NCBI GenBank assembly: GCA_964352625.1
Contig: CAYGSD010000007.1
Coordinates: 1-64,000, forward strand
Length of the DNA: 64,000 nt
From: JAAEPI01 sp964352625
GTDB taxonomy: Bacteria; Bacteroidota; Bacteroidia; Cytophagales; Cyclobacteriaceae
Direction of reading: 5' to 3'
Below are positions 46,801-55,364 of this stretch, piece by piece. Under the pieces are notes generated by a model. It was not told where the DNA came from. It was given only the letters and a program-made list of their open reading frames with translations, and did no database searches. Both the position numbers and the translations under genes were made by a program. Every line of letters begins with the position of its first letter. The stretch's first letter is position 1.

Positions 46801-47237
46801 GTGATGAAATAGTAAGTCGTATCAGCATACAGGTTATTTTCATACTCCACTCCACCGGCGGACCAATTTATTTTATCAGAAGATCGTCCGTAGAAAAGGA
46901 AATAGTCAGCATTGTCGAGTGTTCCATCCTCTTGCCCTACAGCAAGAATCGAATTTTCTATCAAATCAAAAGGTCGCTCGGTTGCGTTTGGCTGTGGCAG
47001 CATTCCTCCTCCGCCATTTCCAAAAACCTTCAGGGTTCGCGGGTCAATGGAATTGACTGGAAATCCGATTGCATCCAAGAAATTTTTGTCGAGTTTGTAA
47101 ATGCCCGTCTCCGTCACACCCACCTTCACCCACTGTCCACTTTGAAGCACACTTTGCCCTTGAGCCAGAAAAATGGCCCATACAAGGAAAAAGGTTAGAA
47201 GCAATCGGTGATGCATCAAACGATGAACGTTCTTCAT
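43878..47237 (-). CDS. porU: Type IX secretion sortase PorU
   Basis: A 1119-residue gingipain-like (C25) cysteine peptidase. PorU removes the C-terminal sorting domain of T9SS cargo and attaches the cargo to the cell surface. The catalytic pair is intact: His642 (DFIGHGNTRQW) and Cys676 (VTATCEFGRYDDP). A signal peptide (MKNVHRLMHHRLLLTFFLVWAIFLAQG) opens it, and an Ig-like and C-terminal region ends in a sorting-tail-like segment (FNFNVYPNPARTFTHLRF). It follows pssA by 17 bp and leads into porV. Confidence 0.95.
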   Translation of the reverse strand: MKNVHRLMHHRLLLTFFLVWAIFLAQGQSVLQSGQWVKVGVTETGIYKLDKNFLDAIGFPVNSIDPRTLKVFGNGGGGMLPQPNATERPFDLIENSILAVGQEDGTLDNADYFLFYGRSSDKINWSAGGVEYENNLYADTTYYFITYDGDAGKRISTVGSLAEQPAKITVFDDAIIYELDEENILKSGRDWFGEDFSPATQLSETFNFTLENVTSFEALELFAMARSVAECSFDVSVNDTQGGTLIIDPIPSGPGTTYSIKGEESYDEFPLSGASDNLKITFSFNPGEGVSIGYINWFIARVKRELSVTDSGIHFRSVESLDNAISSYSIENANGTTQVWDVTSGTEPAKIQHTLIGSTTLFSSASDEIKEFVAFNGTNFPNPKSFGAVQNQSIKSNVAVDGIIVANPEFLAQAQRLADFHGSNSGLTVAVVSTQEVFNEFSSGMQDVTAIRDFAKYAFDEGGRLKYLLLFGDGSYDYKDRKTNNTNLVPIYESRQSLHPIFSHSSDDYFGFLEDSEGEWEESSLGDHTLEIGVGRLPVKTIQEAKTVVDKIIRYSTSPGAMGKWRNEIVYVADDGDSNIHMDHGEALSAIVDNSSNFNTRKLYLDAFEQEVTPSREESSALTRAINLAVKNGAFFIDFIGHGNTRQWMDESVLTLSEISSFTNYQRLPIFVTATCEFGRYDDPQIVSGAEQLLILEQGAAALLTTTRPVFANTNYFLNEAFHQAILGVGIEGDIRLGDILKYTKNNSLQGPVNRNFALLGDPMMRPAYPKFEVVVDQFQGMEPDTLSALERVIVTGSIRSNDIVQQDFNGSIFVDLFDIPTDKISKGQESNPYAYTEQDNALFRGEATVSNGEFSIEFIIPRNISYKNQSGKLLFYAISEETNQDASGSTKNLVIGGTNKNALEDSTPPDMTVYLNEPSFKNGSRVGAGAILVAELSDENGINISNSGFDRGITIELNGDLFEVNDYYTSDIDDFTKGTVVYPLQDLEPGRYTAKIKATDTYNNPVERTVHFVVSNQPILQTFNFNVYPNPARTFTHLRFDHDREGESLEIEVSLYSLNGERTISQREIADFSNRTVEVDLNFSEKRIRDGLYLYRAIIRSLADGATSELTGRLVIRN

Positions 47238-47254
47238 TATGTAAAATTATGGCA

Positions 47255-48007
47255 CTACCTGAAAACAACAGGCTGCAGCAAGTAATTCCCTACGATAGAG
47301 AACACAATGTACGTGGGGATGACAAATGGAACGAAGGAAAGCTGGAAAACAGCGAAACCAATTATCAAAATAACCAAAAGCAAATAGCGCAACTCATTAC
47401 CCGCCCAGCTCATGGACTTGAACTTGAAAGCGATCATTCGGATGTTGGAGACGAGCAAGAAGCAAGAAATAACCACAACCCCAATTATGAGATAAGGATT
47501 ATTAATAAAAATAAAGTTATTAATGCCTTGGACTGGAACCACTAACACCATTAACATTATGGCATTCGCCGGTGTTGGCAAGCCTTTAAATTCGCTTGTT
47601 TGATCATTTGCAACATTGAATTTTGCCAAACGAAGGGCCGAGAAAGGAACAATCAAAAGTCCAGTCAAGAACCAGTACGTTTCCTTCACTAACTCTGGAC
47701 TAGGATTCAAATAATCATGGTCATATCTAATTCCTTTTAAAGCAGCGCAAATCACAATTGATGGAAAAAGTCCGAAGGAAATAACATCTGCCAAAGAATC
47801 TAGCTGTAATCCAATTTTCGAATCAACTTTCAACTTTCGAGCAACTGCCCCGTCCATCAAGTCAAAAAACAAACACAACCCAAGTATAACGAACAGCATT
47901 GGGCCCAGCCCAAATGAGTGCCCTGGTGACAAGGCAATAAACATGATTCCTATGGCACCACACGTGGCATTTAAGCACGTCAAAAAATTTGGAATGTGCT
48001 TTTTCAT
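47255..48007 (-). CDS. pssA: CDP-diacylglycerol--serine O-phosphatidyltransferase
   Basis: A 250-residue integral membrane enzyme making phosphatidylserine for phosphatidylethanolamine. The CDP-alcohol phosphotransferase motif DGx2ARx8Gx3Dx3D is complete: DGAVARKLKVDSKIG, then LQLDSLAD. Around seven to eight membrane helices are visible. Its start overlaps the end of the MBL gene (ATGA, 48004-48007), and porU begins 17 bp after it, so a four-gene transcript MBL-pssA-porU-porV is likely. Confidence 0.95.
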   Translation of the reverse strand: MKKHIPNFLTCLNATCGAIGIMFIALSPGHSFGLGPMLFVILGLCLFFDLMDGAVARKLKVDSKIGLQLDSLADVISFGLFPSIVICAALKGIRYDHDYLNPSPELVKETYWFLTGLLIVPFSALRLAKFNVANDQTSEFKGLPTPANAIMLMVLVVPVQGINNFIFINNPYLIIGVVVISCFLLVSNIRMIAFKFKSMSWAGNELRYLLLVILIIGFAVFQLSFVPFVIPTYIVFSIVGNYLLQPVVFR

Positions 48008-48639
48008 GCTCTTACAAAGGGATTATAATGCTTCTCGTGACCTATCGTCGTTTCGGGTCCATGCCCTGGGTATACGGTTACTTCTTCTGGCAAGGTGTAC
48101 ACTTTTTCTTTGATGTTCCTGAGTAAGTCGTCGTGGTTGCCTCCTGGTAAATCCGTTCGGCCGATACTCTCTCGAAACAGTACATCTCCCCCAATCAGCA
48201 CTTTGTCTTCTTCAAAATAAAAAACCATATGCCCAGGAGAATGCCCTGGTACTTCGATCACCTTAAACTTTAGATCACCAAAACTTTGTGAGCCCTCTTC
48301 GTACCAATGATCCACTTCGGCTTCTCGATAACCGGTGAAGCCATAGGACGGAGCGTAGGATGGAATCGCTCGATAAACCTCTCCTTCGTTCTTTGGCACC
48401 CACAAATCCACCTTGAAATGATCCTTCACCGCATCATTGCCCAGCACATGATCAATGTGGCAGTGCGTATTCACCACCGCACGAACTTTCAATCCCCTTT
48501 CACTTACAAAATCATACAATTGCTTTTTTTCCGCTGCTTCATAACAGCCGGGATCAATGATGATCGCATTTCCTGCCTCGTCAGAAAGCACATAGGTGTT
48601 TTCAAAAAATGGATTGAAAACGAAGGTTTTGATGTTCAT
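48004..48639 (-). CDS. Metallo-beta-lactamase-fold hydrolase, glyoxalase II-like
   Basis: A 211-residue MBL-fold enzyme. The metal motif THCHIDH is present, with PGHSPGHM (the third histidine region), GGDVLFRESIGRTD supplying the bridging aspartate, and VYPGHGPETTIGHE the last histidine. Length and the YcbL-like pattern point to a hydroxyacylglutathione hydrolase-like enzyme acting on thioesters or an unknown metabolite. It is the first gene of the MBL-pssA-porU-porV run and is divergent to the FAD oxidoreductase. The palindrome GCAAATTTGC (48644-48653) lies between them. Confidence 0.9.
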   Translation of the reverse strand: MNIKTFVFNPFFENTYVLSDEAGNAIIIDPGCYEAAEKKQLYDFVSERGLKVRAVVNTHCHIDHVLGNDAVKDHFKVDLWVPKNEGEVYRAIPSYAPSYGFTGYREAEVDHWYEEGSQSFGDLKFKVIEVPGHSPGHMVFYFEEDKVLIGGDVLFRESIGRTDLPGGNHDDLLRNIKEKVYTLPEEVTVYPGHGPETTIGHEKHYNPFVRA

Positions 48640-48670
48640 AAGAGCAAATTTGCCACAAAATAATTACCTC

Positions 48671-49711
48671 TTGGTTAAGATCGATTTCATCATAGTAGGA
48701 CAAGGCATAGCAGGGACGCTCTTAGGGCTGGAATTAATTAATCGCGGGTACGAAATAAGAATTTTCGACCCGTGCTCGAACGACACCTCATCCAACAAGG
48801 CGGCCGGCCTATATAATCCGATAACTGGGCGTAAAATGGTAAAGACCTGGCTCGCTGATGAATTGTTTGACGGCTTGCCGGAATTCTATGCCGGGCTTGA
48901 GCAAAAACTGGGAACATCCTTTCACCAAGCCATTCCCATTTATCGACCATTTTTTTCCATAGAGGAGCAGAATGACTGGAACGCCAAAGGTCAGGAAGAT
49001 CAATATTCAGTTTACATCAAGCAAATTCATCAAAAACCAACCGGAGTGTCCGAACTGTTGGATGAGTTTGGCGGACTGGAGCTAGCGAAAACAGGCTTTG
49101 TGGATTTGCCAGTGTTGATTGAGGCTGCTCGAAACTACTTCACTGAAAAGGGGGTTTTCGAACCCTCCGCCATTGATTCCGATGAATTACAATTCAGCGA
49201 GGTGGTGACTTACAAGAATTTCACGGCTGATAAAATCATTTTCTCGGATGGCACATTCTTCAGCCAAAATGTATTTTGGAAAAACCTCCCGTTCAAACCC
49301 GTGCGCGGAGAGATCATTGATATTGCCTGCGATTTGCCCCCCGATAGAATTTACAACCGAGGAGTTTTTATGCTTCCCAAAAATGGCTTATTCCGTATAG
49401 GCTCCACCTATGATCACGAGCTGCTTTCATTCGAACCTCAGCAAAAAGGAATTGAAGAATTGCAGCGGCGCATGACAAAACTTTTCAGTGGTAAATATGA
49501 ATTAATATCGGCCTCAGCAGGCGTCAGACCAGCAACGCATGACAGGCGGCCATACATTGGCTGGCATCCCGAAAATAAAGCTGTAGGTATCTTTAATGGT
49601 TTTGGAACGAAAGGTGTTTCTTTAGTACCGTATTTTTCTAAATTGTTTATCGATTCATTTGAAGGCACAGCGGAATTTCTTCCAGAAGCAGATGTTAGCA
49701 GGGTTTTTTAA
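48671..49711 (+). CDS. FAD-dependent oxidoreductase (DAO family)
   Basis: About 346 residues from TTG 48671 (MVKIDFIIVGQG...); the in-frame ATG at 48632 adds 13 residues, overlaps the divergent gene's start codon and lies before the dinucleotide motif with no clear function. The Rossmann motif VGQGIAGT (GxGxxG) opens the protein and KAAGLYNPITGRK is a DAO-type landmark. The C-terminal part has LPKNGLFRIGSTYDHE and SAGVRPATHDRRPYIG, as in D-amino-acid-oxidase/MnmC-like enzymes. Substrate unknown. Its last 20 bp overlap the next gene. Confidence 0.85.
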   Translation: MVKIDFIIVGQGIAGTLLGLELINRGYEIRIFDPCSNDTSSNKAAGLYNPITGRKMVKTWLADELFDGLPEFYAGLEQKLGTSFHQAIPIYRPFFSIEEQNDWNAKGQEDQYSVYIKQIHQKPTGVSELLDEFGGLELAKTGFVDLPVLIEAARNYFTEKGVFEPSAIDSDELQFSEVVTYKNFTADKIIFSDGTFFSQNVFWKNLPFKPVRGEIIDIACDLPPDRIYNRGVFMLPKNGLFRIGSTYDHELLSFEPQQKGIEELQRRMTKLFSGKYELISASAGVRPATHDRRPYIGWHPENKAVGIFNGFGTKGVSLVPYFSKLFIDSFEGTAEFLPEADVSRVF

Positions 49712-52700
49712 GCAAAAACATACTTGGTTACTTGGCCTATTCATACTGGTAGGGTTCACTGCATCCGGTCAGCACTACAATACGGAATTCGGCCAAAATA
49801 GAATCCAATATGAGGCTTTAGGATGGAGCTACATCAGCACCAATAGCTTCGACGTGTACTACTCAGAGGGTGGTGAGGGGTATGCCCAAGATGCCGTGGA
49901 TTATCTGGAGGAGGCCTACCCTGAGCTCACCGACAAGATCGGTTATGCGCCGTACACCAAGCCAAAGGTGCTCATTTACAATTCTATACACGACCTGCAG
50001 CAGAGCAATATTGGAATCGGTGGAGACGTGTACACGATCGGTGGGAAAACCAATTTCGTGAAAATGCAGGCCGAAGTGGCCTACTCAGGTCAGGCACATA
50101 AATTTCAGGAAGACCTCATTTACGGCATTGCCAAAGTGCTCATCCGGGACATGCTCTATGGCGGAAGTCTGGGCGAAATTTTTCAAAATTCATTCTTGCT
50201 CACACTCCCCGAATGGTTCATCGACGGGGGCGCCCGATACTTGGCCTATGGATGGAATGAAGAAATGGACAACTATATCCGTGACTATCTGGCTCGAAAA
50301 AGGGTAGGAAAAAAGTTAAGAGTAAATGAAGCCGATTCAGGACCCGTCGGGCAATCCATTTGGAACTACATAGCCAGCACGTATGGCGAAAGTAACATTT
50401 CAAACATCCTTAACCTGACCCGAATAATTCGAAAAGAAGAGACAAGTATCGGACAATCCCTTGGTGTCTCCTACAAAGCTTTTTTGGGAAACTGGCAAAA
50501 TTTTTATGTGCTTCAAAACGAACAAGTCATTCAGGAATATCAGCCACCGGTAGATAGCAACATGGTGTCGAAGAAGCGCGCCAAAGATTTGATTACCACC
50601 ACCATTGCCTTGAATCCACTTGGAGATAAAGTGGCCTTTGCCCGAATCAAAAATGGTCAATACTACATCTACATAAAGGATTTGAAAACCAACAAGCAAG
50701 TCCGGATTGCAAGAGGGGGCTATAGAATCAATGACCAGGAAGTGGATAATTATATGCCGCTGCTGGATTGGCAAGATGCTCAGACTTTAGGAGCAATTGT
50801 TTTCAGACGTGGTAATCTCTACCTCGATACCTACAACATTGAAACGGGCGAAAAGAGACAAAAACCTTTGGAAAGGTTTAGGCAAATCGAGTCTTTTTCA
50901 TTCAATGACAATGGGCGTTTGGTAGTAATTAGTGGGGACGTGGATGGCCAAAACGATATATATCTCATTAGTATGCGGCGTAATGCCCTTCGGCGTATCA
51001 CTCAGGATGTGTACGACGATCTGGATCCTGTTTTCATTCCGGGAAGTGCCGCCATCGTTTTTGCGTCAAACAGAGTGAATGATTCTCTTAAAATTAAGAA
51101 TGTCTCCATCAATGATGTCACTGATAATTTCAATCTTTTCATTTACGATTTGGACACTACCAAGAACAGTTTCTATAGGCTAACAAATACCTACAGCACG
51201 GATAGAAAACCAGTTCCTAAAAACGATTACTTCATTTATTATTTGAGCGACCAGAAGGGGATCACCAACCTTTATCGGTTCAATTTGCTAGACACCACTT
51301 TTAGTCAAGTATCGTCCTTCAACAGCGGGATAGATGATTATGACCTTCATTTCGACAATGACGCCATTTCTTTCATGATGCTGAACAAAGGATTTCATAA
51401 GGTGTATCACAACCGCAACTTAGACCTAGATGGGAATAATTTCACCCAGCCAACCCCCCGACAACAGGTCAAACAATCCAGATTCTTATTTACGAGAAGA
51501 AACACGCCTGATTCGGGTTTCGAGCTAAAATTGGAAGACGACACAACCGAAGTTTTCAATCCACTAGAACCCGATGATTTCGCTTTTCAAGATGAGCCGC
51601 AAGAGGGCCCAAAAGAAAATTTACCGCCAGGGTATATTGATACCGACAACTACTCCTTTAGCGACGAAGTGAAGGATGATTACGAACCGGACTCATTTTT
51701 CGCCAATTATCAGAAAATGACGCGTGATACCGAGCGAATTGGGCCGTTCCGTTATTTTCCTAGATTCAGTTTTGGAAACGTGACCACCACATTCGCCAAT
51801 GATCCTTTGCGGGGTTTTGGATTTGTGCTGCAAACTGAGGTCGCAGATGTTATGGAAAACTACCGACTGTTAGCCGGTGGATACTTTACTCAGGATTTTT
51901 CCCAATCCGATCTCTTCGCAGAAGCACAGTATTTGCCCTACTGGGCCGATTTTCATTTCAGGATAGATCGCAAGACCTACTTGTTCGAAACGTTTGATTT
52001 TTCAATTACTCAGAAATATCGACTCGACAATGTAGAGGTAGGAATGTCAGTACCCATTACGCATAGTTTCAGAGGTACTGTCGCTCCATTCTACACAAAA
52101 ACCTCGTTTCTTAATCTTGACACGAGATCAATTCTTGACCTAGATCCAACACTAGCTCAAGATCAGTACATCGATTACTTAGGTACCAGACTGGCGTTAG
52201 TGTATGATAATTCTTTAGAAATTGGTTACAACATTCTACAAGGCAGCAGAGGATTGGTTGAGTATAAGAGGTATCAGCCAGTCTCATCCAATGGACTTAT
52301 GTTCAATAAGCTAGAAATTGATCTGCGTCATTATCAGAAAATTCATCGTGAGATCACATTCGCTACGCGTGGTTACTACGGACGATTCTGGGGAGACAAC
52401 AATCCAAAATTCCTACTTGGTGGAGTTGATAACTGGATACTTGCACAAGCCAATGGCAGTGAAGTTAGTGGCCCCCTTGGTCTGAGCGCTACCGAACCAA
52501 ATACCAATATTCTTTTCACAGAATTCGCTACATCAGTGAGAGGTCACAGGTACGGTGAGCTAGTAGGGTCGGATGCCATCGTCTTCAACGCAGAACTGAG
52601 AATTCCTATTTTCAGGTACCTGATCCGCAGACCAATGTCTTCCAATTTCCTCAGAAACTTCCAGTTCATTTATTTCTATGACCTTGGAACGGCTTGGTCT

Positions 52701-52928
52701 GGCGCGCCTCCATTCAAGAGAAAAAATTCATTCAAGGAGGAACGCATAGATGGAAGTCCATTTTCCGCCAACATCAAGGACTTCAGAAATCCATGGCTGG
52801 CAGGGTATGGAGCAGGAGTAAGAATGTCATTTTTGGGTTACTTCCTGAAATTAGACCGAGCTTTGCCCGTACGTGACTTCAATGTCACTGCGCCGAAATG
52901 GTACATCTCCATTGGTGTAGATTTTTAA
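49692..52928 (+). CDS. Pseudo-peptidase, TolB-like propeller and outer-membrane-barrel fusion protein
   Basis: I start at ATG 49692 (MLAGFFKQKHTWLLGLFILV...SGQ, a clean signal peptide); the TTG at 49659 is less likely. The 1078-residue product has three parts. Residues about 20-260 resemble the peptidase-MA gluzincin domain (PEWFIDGGARYLAYG at about 173) but the HExxH zinc motif is missing (YGIAKVLIRDML instead), so it is probably inactive. Then a PD40/TolB-like propeller (about 270-600, e.g. DPVFIPGSAAIVFASNR), and from about 690 a beta-barrel ending in ...YISIGVDF with an aromatic last residue. It is annotated in relatives as TolB-like; its function is unknown. Envelope location is inferred from signal and barrel. 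Confidence 0.78.
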   Translation: MLAGFFKQKHTWLLGLFILVGFTASGQHYNTEFGQNRIQYEALGWSYISTNSFDVYYSEGGEGYAQDAVDYLEEAYPELTDKIGYAPYTKPKVLIYNSIHDLQQSNIGIGGDVYTIGGKTNFVKMQAEVAYSGQAHKFQEDLIYGIAKVLIRDMLYGGSLGEIFQNSFLLTLPEWFIDGGARYLAYGWNEEMDNYIRDYLARKRVGKKLRVNEADSGPVGQSIWNYIASTYGESNISNILNLTRIIRKEETSIGQSLGVSYKAFLGNWQNFYVLQNEQVIQEYQPPVDSNMVSKKRAKDLITTTIALNPLGDKVAFARIKNGQYYIYIKDLKTNKQVRIARGGYRINDQEVDNYMPLLDWQDAQTLGAIVFRRGNLYLDTYNIETGEKRQKPLERFRQIESFSFNDNGRLVVISGDVDGQNDIYLISMRRNALRRITQDVYDDLDPVFIPGSAAIVFASNRVNDSLKIKNVSINDVTDNFNLFIYDLDTTKNSFYRLTNTYSTDRKPVPKNDYFIYYLSDQKGITNLYRFNLLDTTFSQVSSFNSGIDDYDLHFDNDAISFMMLNKGFHKVYHNRNLDLDGNNFTQPTPRQQVKQSRFLFTRRNTPDSGFELKLEDDTTEVFNPLEPDDFAFQDEPQEGPKENLPPGYIDTDNYSFSDEVKDDYEPDSFFANYQKMTRDTERIGPFRYFPRFSFGNVTTTFANDPLRGFGFVLQTEVADVMENYRLLAGGYFTQDFSQSDLFAEAQYLPYWADFHFRIDRKTYLFETFDFSITQKYRLDNVEVGMSVPITHSFRGTVAPFYTKTSFLNLDTRSILDLDPTLAQDQYIDYLGTRLALVYDNSLEIGYNILQGSRGLVEYKRYQPVSSNGLMFNKLEIDLRHYQKIHREITFATRGYYGRFWGDNNPKFLLGGVDNWILAQANGSEVSGPLGLSATEPNTNILFTEFATSVRGHRYGELVGSDAIVFNAELRIPIFRYLIRRPMSSNFLRNFQFIYFYDLGTAWSGAPPFKRKNSFKEERIDGSPFSANIKDFRNPWLAGYGAGVRMSFLGYFLKLDRALPVRDFNVTAPKWYISIGVDF

Positions 52929-52937
52929 CTTTACCAC

Positions 52938-53810
52938 ATGCTATTATCAATGACCGGATTCGGCCAAGCTGAAGCCGAAATAAACGGAGTTCTTGTCAAA
53001 GTAGAATTGAAGTCGCTCAACAGCAAGTTTCTAGATATTGGATGCAAGCTCCCAAAAGAGCTGTCGTCTCGAGAAACCGAAATGAGGAGCCTTTTTCAGC
53101 AAATGCTGAAACGTGGTAAAATCAATGGACTGGTAGAAGTTGTCCAAACAGAAAACGAGACCAAGCCTGTGACTATCAACGAAGCACTTCTAAAGGCTTA
53201 CCACGAAAAATACAAACGTCTGGCTGCCGATCTGGGCGAGGAAACGAAAGATATTTTCAAACTGGCACTTCATTCTCCCGAGGTGATTTCGCAAGATGAT
53301 GAAGAACTGAGACTGGAGTGGGAAGACGTTCAGGACGTTTTTGTGAAAGCCTGTGAAAAATGTAATGCCTTTAGGCTGGAGGAAGGGAAATCCTTAGAAA
53401 TAAAATTCAGAGAATACATCTCCACTATCGCTAAGAACCTGGCCGCCATCGCAGAGTTGGACAAGCCAAGAATTGAAAACATCAAAAGACGCATTGACAA
53501 AAACCTGGATGAAATTCGGGAGAAAGTGCAGGTAGATGAGAATAGGTTCGAGCAGGAATTGATCTACTACATCGAAAAGCTAGACATCACGGAGGAAAAA
53601 GTGAGGCTGGGTCGCCACCTGGACTATTTCCTTGAAGTGATGAATTCCAAAGAGTCGGAAGGGAAGAAACTTGGGTTTATTTCTCAGGAAATTGGCCGTG
53701 AGATCAACACGATTGGCTCAAAAGCCAATGATCCCGATATGCAGCAGCTAGTGGTGGAAATGAAAGACGAACTGGAAAAAATCAAAGAGCAGCTGCTGAA
53801 TATTCTATAA
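52938..53810 (+). CDS. yicC: YicC family endoribonuclease
   Basis: A 290-residue YicC family protein, a cytoplasmic endoribonuclease in E. coli. The N-terminal signature MLLSMTGFGQAEAE and the C-terminal DUF1732 block ESEGKKLGFISQEIGREINTIGSKAND are both present. Length is normal. It starts 9 bp after the barrel protein's stop. The hairpin directly after its stop carries its U-run on the minus-strand side and therefore serves the convergent gene. Confidence 0.93.
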   Translation: MLLSMTGFGQAEAEINGVLVKVELKSLNSKFLDIGCKLPKELSSRETEMRSLFQQMLKRGKINGLVEVVQTENETKPVTINEALLKAYHEKYKRLAADLGEETKDIFKLALHSPEVISQDDEELRLEWEDVQDVFVKACEKCNAFRLEEGKSLEIKFREYISTIAKNLAAIAELDKPRIENIKRRIDKNLDEIREKVQVDENRFEQELIYYIEKLDITEEKVRLGRHLDYFLEVMNSKESEGKKLGFISQEIGREINTIGSKANDPDMQQLVVEMKDELEKIKEQLLNIL

Positions 53811-53835
53811 AAAAAGCCCCGCTTTTGGCGAGGCT
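53809..53835 (-). terminator. Intrinsic terminator of the DUF2911 gene
   Basis: AGCCCCGC and GCGAGGCT (53815-53835) form an 8-bp stem with one mismatch and a TTTT-containing loop. On the minus strand it is followed by a run of seven T residues (53809-53815). On the plus strand there is no U-run, so it ends the minus-strand gene. Confidence 0.85.
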
Positions 53836-53856
53836 CTAAATTCGTTAGTTCCAGAC

Positions 53857-54378
53857 TTATTTTATCTGGAACTCGGCTTTAGTGGTATCCCAAGCCATGC
53901 TCACCGTACCACCTTCGCTGATGCTGATCGTGAATTGCTCAGTGGCATCTGTAGTTGACGCCTTAGCCTTTATTCTTAGCACGTCATCCGCTTTGGAATA
54001 ATTGTAAGCGCCCCACTGGTCCCATGTTTTGTTGAAAATGACTTCCCATTCCTTTTCGCCCGGCACTGTGAAAAGTCCGTACTTTCCTTTGCTCAAAGTC
54101 TTTCCTCCGATGGTCACATCAGTCGTTACTTCAATCCAGGCAGCTTCATTTGCACCGGTACGCCAAACTTCACCGTAGGGTACTATTCCCCCAAAAACTT
54201 CTCGCCCTTTCTTACTTGGCTGACTGTAATCGATGGTCACCGTAGCATCGCCAATTTTGGCGGTGGCCTGAGCCGGTGGACTTGGTCGGGTGGATTTGTC
54301 CTTTTGAGCAGATGCATTTTCTGCAATGAAAAACATAGCCATCATAGAAATGGCAAATACTCTAATTGATTGTTTCAT
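53857..54378 (-). CDS. DUF2911 family secreted protein
   Basis: A 173-residue protein with an N-terminal signal peptide (ending ENASAQ) and the DUF2911 beta-sandwich: KIGDATVTIDYSQPSKKGREVFGGIVPYGEVWRTGANEAAWIEVT, then GKYGLFTVPG and a WDQWGAYNYS block. Function is unknown; it is common in Bacteroidota envelopes. Single-gene unit closed by the intrinsic terminator 20 bp downstream; divergent to the lipoprotein at 54475. Confidence 0.93.
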   Translation of the reverse strand: MKQSIRVFAISMMAMFFIAENASAQKDKSTRPSPPAQATAKIGDATVTIDYSQPSKKGREVFGGIVPYGEVWRTGANEAAWIEVTTDVTIGGKTLSKGKYGLFTVPGEKEWEVIFNKTWDQWGAYNYSKADDVLRIKAKASTTDATEQFTISISEGGTVSMAWDTTKAEFQIK

Positions 54379-54474
54379 GTTAAAATTTTGGATAGTTCTA
54401 GGGCTTTCACGGAATTGAGAGGTGTAGGTTCAAGTCAAATGTCTGTTTTGCTTTATCTTCAAATAAAAAAAGCC

Positions 54475-55032
54475 ATGAGACCTCTCCTATCCATCCTGAT
54501 TGTTTGCATCCTGACACTTATCGGGTGTCACTCGGACCTTAGCAAGACCGGCAAACTAGTGGAGTCCGTAAACAAAAAAGTTTCCGCGATCGACCATAGT
54601 CACAGGCTTCAAATTATCGAAGATGATTTCGTGGTGGGCGATACTCTTTTCAAAATCCGAGGATACTATCAGGACAGGCAGCTTTTGAAATTAATTGGCA
54701 TCACAAAAACGACCCATTTTGAGCGTGATGACTACTTCTATTTCGAAGGTGGTAAGCAATTGTTTTCCGGACACATGATGAATTTCCGAGACGATAGAAT
54801 CGCCGAAGAATTCAAATATTATTTTGAAAATGGCTCCATCAAAAAATCCCTTATGTGGAAGGACACCTACACACCGGGGAAACGCTTCCCTCATGAAACG
54901 TTCAAATCATTCTCTCCAAATCTGGATTCGCTAATGAAAGAAGAAAAGCAACGGGTAGCCTATTTTTCGGAACTTCTGAACAAAGAAGGCAGGGAGCTTT
55001 TGGAGCAACGAGAAAATCTGGAGGCGAACTAA
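54475..55032 (+). CDS. Lipoprotein of unknown function
   Basis: A 185-residue lipoprotein from ATG 54475 (MRPLLSILIVCILTLIGC, lipobox LIGC); the frame is open further upstream to 54370 but that part has no signal character. The mature domain contains the pattern KTTHFERDDYFYFEGGKQLFSGH, then YYFENGSIKKSL, resembling MORN-like antitoxin repeats weakly. A charged C-terminal helix ends it. I do not recognise the family. Its stop shares a base with the MazG-like gene (TAATG), so both are co-translated. Confidence 0.7.
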   Translation: MRPLLSILIVCILTLIGCHSDLSKTGKLVESVNKKVSAIDHSHRLQIIEDDFVVGDTLFKIRGYYQDRQLLKLIGITKTTHFERDDYFYFEGGKQLFSGHMMNFRDDRIAEEFKYYFENGSIKKSLMWKDTYTPGKRFPHETFKSFSPNLDSLMKEEKQRVAYFSELLNKEGRELLEQRENLEAN

Positions 55033-55364
55033 TGACACTTGAAGAAGTCCAAAAAACCGTTGATGATTGGATTCAAACCAAGGGCGTCCGCTACTTCAGC
55101 GAACTGACCAACATGGCGGTGCTCACAGAGGAGGTGGGCGAATTGGCCCGACTGATGTCCAGAAAGTACGGAGACCAGTCTTTCAAAGAATCTGATAAGA
55201 ACCGCGAACTAGATGACGAAATAGCCGATGTGCTTTGGGTGCTCATCTGCATTGCCAACCAAACGGGCGTGGACTTAACAGCTGCTTTTGAAAAAAATAT
55301 GGAAAAGAAGAACCAAAGGGATGCCACCCGCCATTTAGAGAATGAGAAACTAAAAAACACATGA
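55032..55364 (+). CDS. MazG-like nucleotide pyrophosphohydrolase
   Basis: A 110-residue all-alpha NTP pyrophosphohydrolase. The metal site is complete: EEVGELARL and DDEIADVLWVL give the E-E-x-x-E and E/D-x-x-D helices of MazG. It is the small single-domain form, not the two-domain MazG. These enzymes clear abnormal or excess NTPs. The ATG overlaps the preceding lipoprotein stop and its own stop overlaps the DUF2721 start (ATGA). Confidence 0.92.
   Translation: MTLEEVQKTVDDWIQTKGVRYFSELTNMAVLTEEVGELARLMSRKYGDQSFKESDKNRELDDEIADVLWVLICIANQTGVDLTAAFEKNMEKKNQRDATRHLENEKLKNT

Noticed and set aside
47069..47545. 158-codon plus-strand frame opposite pssA and the porU start
   Set aside because: Contained in two well-supported genes and low in hydrophobic or motif content.
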